Of a stretch of 64,000 nt of DNA, positions 58,843 through 64,000 are shown one piece after another. A model generated the notes under the pieces. That model saw only the letters and a list, made by a program, of their open reading frames with translations. It searched no databases and had not been told where the DNA came from. Position numbers and translations under genes: made by a program. Every line of letters begins with the position of its first letter. Position 1 is the first letter of the stretch. The stretch is from JACDBZ01 sp038233215 (GTDB taxonomy: Bacteria > Chloroflexota > Limnocylindria > QHBO01), in contig JBBSML010000009.1 of assembly GCA_038233215.1 (NCBI GenBank), positions 25,178 through 89,177 on the forward strand, read 5' to 3'.

Positions 58843-59538
58843 CTACGCACGGCCCGTGCCAACGCTGCCTGCGCACCGTGCGCACTCATCAGAACTGATG
58901 GCCCGAACCTCGATCCGGAGTGGCACCACCACGGTGAGCAATCGGACGTAGAGCGGCGGATCGGCCAGCGCGAAATCCTGTGCCCGCCCGCCGACACTGA
59001 CGATGTGGATCTCCGGTGCCGTGTCCCAGAGCGCAAGCGAGACGCCGCCGGCATGAGCCGAGGTGTAGCGCACGCCACACACGCGTGGATGCGCCGGACG
59101 GTCTTCAAGGATGGCGCGGGCCCATGCCTGTGTCTCGTGACGGGCGATGTCGCCGACGTTCATCATTGGCAATCCGCCGATCATCATGGCTCCGGAGCCA
59201 CGCAGGTTCTGCGCGATCAGCTCGTCGGCGGGCACGAGCGCGGCGACCCGGTAGCGTGGGCATACCAGCGCCAGCCGGTGCGCGCCAAATACCTCCGCTG
59301 CCGCTGTGCGCAGAGAGTCGCTGAGATAGATGACGGAACGCCCGTCGGGGCATTCGGCCGGATCCGTGAACGGCGGCGTGTGGGGGTCGAAGCGCTCGAT
59401 TGGGCCGAAGCGCCGGCGAGCTGTAGCCGGGCGATTCGGTCGGGCGTGATAGACGCGGAACCACGGGCGCCTGCCGTCCCAGCGCCACCACCGACCACCG
59501 GATAGCGGCCGCTCGGGCGCCGCGAGATGAGTGACCAA
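58843..59538 (-). CDS. RES-domain toxin (NAD+ degrading type)
   Basis: A 231-residue protein with a RES domain, the toxin fold of RES-Xre modules, which deplete NAD+ (phosphorylase or glycohydrolase activity). The Arg of FRVYHARPNRP, the RFDPH loop, the Tyr in VIYLSDSLRTAAAEVFG and its Glu are the conserved residues of the active site. The antitoxin gene lies eight bases upstream, in the usual antitoxin-toxin order. An N-terminal Trp/Arg-rich segment (RWWRWDGRRPW) precedes the domain. Confidence 0.88.
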   Translation of the reverse strand: MVTHLAAPERPLSGGRWWRWDGRRPWFRVYHARPNRPATARRRFGPIERFDPHTPPFTDPAECPDGRSVIYLSDSLRTAAAEVFGAHRLALVCPRYRVAALVPADELIAQNLRGSGAMMIGGLPMMNVGDIARHETQAWARAILEDRPAHPRVCGVRYTSAHAGGVSLALWDTAPEIHIVSVGGRAQDFALADPPLYVRLLTVVVPLRIEVRAISSDECARCAGSVGTGRA

Positions 59539-59546
59539 CCGGCGAG

Positions 59547-60104
59547 CTATCCGCTACGTGCGGCGGCAACGACCTCGGCGACCGCACCGCGAAGCAGCGC
59601 GTCACGTGGTGTCAATCCATCGAGATCCGGGTTCGGGCGCCACACCCATTCCGATAGCGAGACCACGCCGTCGACATGGGCCGTCGCCAGCTCGCGCAGG
59701 CCGGGCAGGATGCCCGTGGGCAGCTCCGGAGCCATCTGCCATCCCGGGATCCGCCACTCGCGGCCGACCTTGAGCCCAAGCAGGGCCTGACGCTCGAGCA
59801 TGGCGCTGACCGCCTGTTCGCTCTTTCCGAGTGCCTCGGCCACTCCGCGACGGCTGTCAGACGCGTCGATCACGCGGCGTCGACGGGCAACGGCGGTCGA
59901 GAGATTCTGGGCCGCGGCACCGCGAACCTGGCGCGCAGAGGGTTTGGTGCCCCAGACGTCACGGTCAAGATCATGGTCGGCGTCCGACTCGGGGCCTACC
60001 GCATCGAGGAGCGCCCGGACGAACGATTTCGGCTGACGACGCAACGCATGGGTCAGGTCACGAACCTGCTGGCGACTGGCGGGAAGAGAATCGGCGTCGA
60101 TCAC
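59547..60104 (-). CDS. Xre/MbcA/ParS-type antitoxin of the RES module
   Basis: A 185-residue antitoxin. The C-terminal part has the toxin-binding domain pattern (SEWVWRPNPDLDGLTPRDAL, then LRGAVAEVVAAA), preceded by a helix-turn-helix-like region (GVAEALGKSEQAVSAMLERQ). The first 80 residues are an unfamiliar Arg-rich extension. It is encoded directly before the RES toxin with an eight-base gap. The first 86 codons and the upstream operator belong to a 288-bp sequence present again at 61571. GTG 60104 is used as start. Tandem half-sites GGTTGCGTA upstream suggest autoregulation. Confidence 0.82.
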   Translation of the reverse strand: MIDADSLPASRQQVRDLTHALRRQPKSFVRALLDAVGPESDADHDLDRDVWGTKPSARQVRGAAAQNLSTAVARRRRVIDASDSRRGVAEALGKSEQAVSAMLERQALLGLKVGREWRIPGWQMAPELPTGILPGLRELATAHVDGVVSLSEWVWRPNPDLDGLTPRDALLRGAVAEVVAAARSG

Positions 60105-60133
60105 CTCAAGATGGTACGCAATCTACGCAACCT
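59846..60133. repeat. 288-bp direct repeat, copy A
   Basis: The same sequence lies at 61571-61858 with 17 mismatches and no indel by hand alignment (about 94% identity). Copy A covers the antitoxin's first 86 codons and 29 bases upstream. Confidence 0.88.
60105..60133 (-). promoter_or_regulatory. Tandem operator-like half-sites before the antitoxin
   Basis: On the antitoxin strand GGTTGCGTA is followed at a 10-base period by GATTGCGTA. In copy B both units read GGTTGCGTA. One helical turn spacing suggests side-by-side antitoxin binding. Confidence 0.45.
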
Positions 60134-60293
60134 GCGCACGGTTGACCACGCTGACGCTCTGCCGTCAACCCGGTCGCCTGCCCAACGACCGCTATTCATC
60201 TTCGGCCGCTGCCCGTCCCCCTAGCTCATCGCCATGCCAGCTACGGCCGCCCTCGACCGTTTCGTACAATCCTCGGCTCCCTACCTCGTGACG

Positions 60294-60688
60294 TCACTCG
60301 TATCGGGTTGCCCGATCGTTCTCCAGCGCGCAGTGGCGCTCGACGGTTCGGAGGATCATGTCGAACGAAACCGGCTTCAGCAGGCGATCCTTCGCGCCGA
60401 ACGGCAGCCGACCAGCGTGTGGCTCACCCGAAGCACAACCAATGGGATGGAGGCGGCCGTCGCGCCGAGGCTCGCCAGCCTCGTGGCGAACTCCCAGCCG
60501 TTCACGACCGGCATCTGCAGATCGAGAAGGATCACGCAGGGCTGAAGCCCGGCTTCGATGGCCCCGATGGCCTGCTGACCGTTGGTGGCCAACCGCACCG
60601 CGCACCCTTCGCTGGCCAACACTTCCGCGAGCACCGCGAGCTGATCGCGATCGTCGTCGACAACCAGAACGGTGTGGTGCTTGCCCAT
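60294..60688 (-). pseudogene. Response-regulator receiver domain with a frameshift
   Basis: A stand-alone CheY-like receiver starts at ATG 60688: HHTVLVVDDDRDQLAVLAEV, phosphorylated Asp in CVILLDLQMPVVNGWEF, then IPLVVL. At about 60430-60434 the frame is lost; the next frame continues the fold (SGEPHAGRLPFGAKDRLLKP with the conserved Lys, then FDMILRTVERHC) and stops at 60294. One base appears missing. Divergent from the kinase remnant and located between the 288-bp repeats. Confidence 0.7.
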
Positions 60689-60802
60689 GCCGGCCTCGGG
60701 TGATTTTCGCCTCCACACGCATGTCGCGTGCCCCAGTCGCGGAGTTGTTCAGGCACTCGTCCGTGAGGCCTATCCTGTGCGCCTCGCCAGAGGAGCTCCG
60801 CC

Positions 60803-61508
60803 TTGGAATCCAAGACCGACGTCAGCGCCGACCACGCTCCACGATGCCCGACAGCCGATCGGCGCCGCGCGGCTGTCGGTCGAGATGGCGCAGCGCGCGA
60901 TGGAGCGGCCGGAGCCTGACCTCGAAAAGGTTGGCGACGCTCTGCGCCGTGCGGTGCGCGCCCTCGACCGGATGAACATCATGCTGGGCCGCCTGGGCCG
61001 ATGCGTCCCGCCTGGCGCTCGGCTCACTCGAGCTCCGTCACGAGGACACTGGTCTCGACGTGATCGTGCGGCGCGTGGTTGACGATCTCGATCCCGAAGC
61101 CGCAATGCGCGTCCGCCTCGTCGACCATGACGACACGGGGGGTCTGTGGGATCCAGGCGCCTTGGAACAGGTCGTGGCCAACCTCGTCAGCAACGCTTTC
61201 AAGTTCTCGCCGCCCGACTCGCCGATCGAGATCAACATCAGTGGCGACCCAACCGAGGCGCTGATGATGGTGCGTGACCACGGCAGGGGCCTTCAGCGCG
61301 AGGATTTTGAGCCGATCTTCCAACGGTTCATCCGTTCCCGCGAGGCAGAGAATGAAGGAGTTGCCGGCCAGGGGCTCGGCCTATACCTGTGTCGCGGCAT
61401 TGTCGATGCCCATGGCGGGCGGATCTGGGTCGAATCGGAGGCGAGGGTCTTGGCTCTGCCTTCCGGGTTCAGCTACCGCGCCGTCCCCCCGACGAGGGTC
61501 AGGACTGA
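60803..61508 (+). pseudogene. Histidine kinase with three frameshifts
   Basis: A short sensor-less kinase can be pieced together. TTG 60803 follows AGAGGAG by seven bases. After a frame change near 60836 the dimerisation helix with phospho-His is seen (LHDARQPIGAARLSVEMAQR); after a second near 61000 the sequence continues DASRLALGSLELRHEDTGLD into an HATPase domain (EQVVANLVSNAFKFSPP, DHGRGLQRED, GQGLGLYLCRGIVDAHGG). A third change near 61437 restores the usual end (GGEGLGSAFRVQLP) and a stop at 61506-61508. Three single-base changes imply decay. Confidence 0.68.
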
Positions 61509-61570
61509 TCGCTTTCGACCCGCAAACGGTTCGACCTCTCCCAGAGGCCCCGACACGGACAGCACTTCGG

Positions 61571-61829
61571 CGCGACGGCTGTCGGACGCGTCGATCCCGC
61601 GGCGTCGACGGGCGACGGCGGTCGAGAGGTTCTGGGCCGCGGCACCGCGAACCTGGCGCGCAGAGGGTTTGGTGCCCCAGACGTCACGGTCAAGATCATG
61701 GTCGGCGTCCGACTCGGGGCCAACCGCATTGAGAAGCGCCCGGACGAAAGCGTTCGGCTGTCGACGCAACGCATTGGTCAGGTCACGAACCTGCTGGCGA
61801 CTGGCGGGGAAAGAATCGGCGTCCATCAC
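61571..61829 (-). pseudogene. 5' fragment of a second RES-type antitoxin gene
   Basis: The frame from GTG 61829 matches the first 86 codons of the intact antitoxin (ADSFPASRQQVRDLTNALRR versus ADSLPASRQQVRDLTHALRR), then runs 32 codons into unrelated sequence and stops at 61473. The helix-turn-helix and toxin-binding parts are missing, so it cannot bind the toxin in the normal way, but it retains the upstream half-sites and start codon. Confidence 0.75.
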
Positions 61830-61858
61830 CTCAAGATGCTACGCAACCTACGCAACCT
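61571..61858. repeat. 288-bp direct repeat, copy B
   Basis: Second copy of the antitoxin 5' region, 1725 bp from copy A and in the same orientation. It ends abruptly at 61571 on the gene-internal side. Confidence 0.88.
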
Positions 61859-61867
61859 ACTCAAGGG

Positions 61868-62308
61868 CTACCCCGCCGGTTTGCTCTCCGAACTGAACGA
61901 GGATGCCAGCCGCCCACGATGGCTTCCTTGATGATCTTCCAATCGGTGTGCGATCGCGAAGCCAAACACAGCAAACGCGAACGAGGCTGCGCCAGGCAGT
62001 AGGAAGAGCGCGCTCCAGAACGGCGTGGCCACGAACGTGTAGGCGATCGCGACCGAGGGAAACAGTGCAACGGTCGCGGCAGCCCGCAGCGTGGTCTTCG
62101 TGGCTGGCATCGTCGAGAAGGCGAAGAGGAGGATGCAGATGGAGAGGATGTCGAATCCGCCATGGAACCACACCTGATCCGAAAACGCGCTCGAAGCATC
62201 GATGCCCTGCTGGGTCATGAACAGCTGCATTAAGCGGGGATAGAACGACGTGATGAGCCCGAACCCCAGGTAGAACAGTGCCAGGGTTCGGAGGTATGTG
62301 CGGGGCAA
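61868..62308 (-). CDS. Four-TM membrane protein, unknown
   Basis: A 146-residue protein with four hydrophobic segments: YLRTLALFYLGFGLITSFY, GGFDILSICILLFAFS, AAATVALFPSVAIAYTFVA and LPGAASFAFAVFGFAIAH. A basic C-terminal tail (HRLEDHQGSHRGR) follows. No family is recognised with confidence; small four-helix proteins of this kind are often of the DoxX or DUF4345 type. It lies just right of repeat copy B and is not obviously linked to the toxin-antitoxin genes. Confidence 0.65.
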   Translation of the reverse strand: MPRTYLRTLALFYLGFGLITSFYPRLMQLFMTQQGIDASSAFSDQVWFHGGFDILSICILLFAFSTMPATKTTLRAAATVALFPSVAIAYTFVATPFWSALFLLPGAASFAFAVFGFAIAHRLEDHQGSHRGRLASSFSSESKPAG

Positions 62309-62707
62309 GTCTGCTCCTCGGTGCGATTGGGTGGTCGGGACCGTAGTGGCTCAATCAAAATCAGTGCCGGCGGCCATGTGCATGATTGTAGCAACGAACA
62401 TCGGCTCGACAGCCGTAGCGGTGATGGCTGCTATGGCGGGCCCGACCGGGGACGAACCCGCGAGTTAGCTCACGCATCCGCATCCCCGTCGTTGGACGCG
62501 AGAAGATCATCTCCCGAGTCACTCTGCTCTCCGCGTAACGTGGCGGTCGAGGTGGTCGAAGATCTCCGCAGAGAGGGACCGCCGTCGACCACCGATCTGG
62601 TGGCCGATTACGTGCCGCGCGCTGATCCGAGCGGCAGGTCGCCGTCCCCGATCCAGCGACACGCATCCATGCGAAGTTCACCCTCATACCGGCCCGAGTA
62701 CGGAAGA
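62309..62707. other. Gap of about 400 bases without a supported gene
   Basis: I find no reading frame with family features, no tRNA-like cloverleaf and no clear terminator. A plus-strand stretch at 62539-62640 (VEVVEDLRREGPPSTTDLVA) faintly resembles part of an IS21-type transposase, which would make the gap an insertion-sequence scar, but the match is too weak to annotate. Confidence 0.4.
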
Positions 62708-64000
62708 CTACGCGCGGAGGTCGACACGCGGTCCGGTCGCGAGCGTGTGCAGATAGGCGAGAGCCGTCGCCCGACCTGCGGCGTTGAGCGAGGTGACCTC
62801 CGGCCCGGTGGGACGGTTGTACTCCCAACGTGGACGGACCTCCTCGAGCAGCCCGAACAGCCGCCAGTGATACAGCGGCCGATGGATCGCCCACCCGGCC
62901 TGCTGCTCATCGAGCGGGACTCCGCCGCTTGCCCAGCCCTGGGCCATGACGATCGGGGCGATGGCCTGCGCCAGCTCATCGCCGACCGCGGGACCTGCCA
63001 GCAACCGGTGCGCGACCAGCTCGCTGAGCATGCTCGAGAAGTCGTCGACCGCGCCGATGGTGGCGGCGATGGCCCGCCACAGCGCGACGGGATCGCCCAG
63101 CAGACCTCGCCCCCGGCGCGATGTGGCGAGCCGCCGCCCTTGCTTCGTGATCAGCTTCAGGCGGGACGTGCTCTCGCGCAGGACGCCGAGCTGGTGGACA
63201 TCCGACTCCGAGCGGGCGCGGCCGGGCCAGTCCCACCAACCGAAGCGCTCGGTGGCCTCATGGACGAGCCGCGGAGGAAGGTATCCACTCGCGGTCAGCG
63301 TCACCCCGCTGCGGCAGGTGGTGAGCAGCCAATGCATCGGCTCGATCACCGCATCGGGCTCCTCGGGCGGCTCGGGCGGGGCCAGCAGGCGGTCGGCGAC
63401 GCGAGCGCGCCATGCGCGTAGGCCCTCGGGGTGGCCAAGCTTGATCCACGTATCGACACGCTCGCGGATGACCACGGAGAGCCAGCTTTCAGGCGACGCG
63501 TGGGGTGCCGGCTCGCGCAAGGCCCGCTCGCAGAGCGAAGCGGCGCTCGCCTTCCAGCCAGCGGCGCCCGGCTTGAAGTCGCCCGCGACGATTGCGCCTT
63601 CGAGCAGCCGCTCGAGATTGGCGTGGGCAGTGGCCTCCTCGAGGCCCATGACCGCTCCCCAGTGCAGCAGGTCCGTGTCGGGCGGCTTCACGCCCGACGA
63701 GGCGACCGCGGCACGGTAAGCGGAGAAGCCCCTCCGAGCATCATCGGCCCAGGCCTCGAGGATGGCCGTCGTCGCGGGCGAGCCGGCGATCGATGCGTAC
63801 CGCTGGCGACCGAGAGCGCCCATCAGGGCCACCGTGGCCCGCGCGATCGAGACCCACGTCTCGGAGGGATACCTCGTCGGCAGCCGGTACCAGAGGAAGG
63901 CCTGCACGGCGGCCTGGCTGAGCACGTCTGTGCCTTCCCCGGCGGTCAGGCCGTCCGCCGCAACCAGCGCCCACTCGCCGAGTGCGGCGTCCTGCCGGCC
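62708..64000 (-). CDS. Large hypothetical protein, cut by the right edge
   Basis: The frame is open from 64000 to the stop at 62708, giving 430 visible residues of the C-terminal part; the start lies outside the window (an internal GTG at 63925 is possible but the reading frame upstream looks coding). The protein is soluble, Trp/Ala/Arg-rich and mostly helical, with segments such as YRLPTRYPSETWVSIARATV, EPMHWLLTTCRSGVTLTASGYLPPRL and LYHWRLFGLLEEVRPRWEYN. The last two resemble parts of proteins often annotated with plasmid pRiA4b ORF-3 domains, but I cannot confirm a family. Confidence 0.6.
   Translation of the reverse strand, partial: GRQDAALGEWALVAADGLTAGEGTDVLSQAAVQAFLWYRLPTRYPSETWVSIARATVALMGALGRQRYASIAGSPATTAILEAWADDARRGFSAYRAAVASSGVKPPDTDLLHWGAVMGLEEATAHANLERLLEGAIVAGDFKPGAAGWKASAASLCERALREPAPHASPESWLSVVIRERVDTWIKLGHPEGLRAWRARVADRLLAPPEPPEEPDAVIEPMHWLLTTCRSGVTLTASGYLPPRLVHEATERFGWWDWPGRARSESDVHQLGVLRESTSRLKLITKQGRRLATSRRGRGLLGDPVALWRAIAATIGAVDDFSSMLSELVAHRLLAGPAVGDELAQAIAPIVMAQGWASGGVPLDEQQAGWAIHRPLYHWRLFGLLEEVRPRWEYNRPTGPEVTSLNAAGRATALAYLHTLATGPRVDLRA

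Noticed and set aside
62361..62640. Possible tRNA or insertion-sequence fragment in the gap before the last gene
   Set aside because: No acceptor and T-arm pairing could be built, and the transposase-like similarity is only a few residues without inverted ends.

Overview
The window is a gene-dense, clearly GC-rich chromosomal stretch of a bacterium, with about 65 genes on both strands, very short intergenic gaps and many 4-base start/stop overlaps. The gene set includes two F420-type luciferase-like monooxygenases, flavin-dependent ThyX, an Rpf-like transglycosylase, an InhA-like enoyl reductase, a CysA-like rhodanese, an archaeal/eukaryotic-type ProS, the TIGR02587/TIGR02588 pair and ECF transporters. 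Lipoboxes are present and no outer-membrane protein was seen. Together these suggest a monoderm high-GC lineage such as Chloroflexota (Limnocylindria-like) or an actinobacterium-like relative. This placement is inference from gene content. No rRNA, tRNA or CRISPR array was recognised.

Layout. 0-9.7 kb: lipoprotein, fumC, a DUF309 gene, a GH13 glucosidase, a luciferase-like oxidoreductase, an aldehyde dehydrogenase, a PduO-type cobalamin adenosyltransferase, and a PIG-L deacetylase group with a 45-residue membrane peptide. 9.8-17.2 kb: a membrane GGDEF protein with a degenerate active site, thyX, a Ktr/Trk potassium channel pair, rhodanese and CsaA-like genes. 17.3-29.7 kb: leucine-degradation genes (mccB, liuC, mccA, HMG-CoA lyase) on the plus strand, followed directly by a nucleoside hydrolase and a complete ECF importer (S, T, A, A'). 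29.7-40.3 kb: Nudix, inositol-phosphatase-like protein, purine nucleoside phosphorylase, 4-hydroxyphenylpyruvate dioxygenase, proS, a frameshifted VOC gene, threonine dehydratase, a C-terminal processing protease and a methyltransferase. 40.3-46.5 kb: a lipoprotein, two truncated genes joined at a deletion (MFS and deacetylase), and a MoxR-DUF58-DUF4129 operon. 46.5-57.7 kb: FAH-family hydrolase, DinB-fold protein and homogentisate dioxygenase (the lower tyrosine pathway), Hsp20, SixA, an AdaN-Ogt fusion, fabI, a hydrolase and an Rpf-like protein. 57.8-64 kb: a LOG protein, a 24-residue membrane peptide, a RES-Xre toxin-antitoxin module, a decayed two-component pair between two 288-bp direct repeats, and an unknown gene cut by the right edge.

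Most striking observations. (1) The acyl-CoA carboxylase alpha subunit carries an excisionase-type helix-turn-helix at its N terminus, and directly behind it lies a 36-codon relic with both ends of a PIN-domain toxin but no middle. The carboxylase seems to sit inside an old HTH-PIN toxin-antitoxin operon and to have captured its antitoxin. (2) A 60-bp element with the same architecture occurs twice, before hpd and after hmgA. (3) Many genes without a Shine-Dalgarno have a TANNNT -10-like box only 6-10 bases before the start codon, which points to widespread leaderless transcription. (4) A DinB-fold gene sits, translationally coupled, between the FAH-family gene and hmgA, where a maleylacetoacetate isomerase is expected.

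The carbon metabolism fits together: leucine via methylcrotonyl-CoA to acetoacetate and acetyl-CoA, and tyrosine via homogentisate to fumarate and acetoacetate, with fumC nearby. Nucleoside salvage is represented by the nucleoside hydrolase, the ECF cassette and the phosphorylase.
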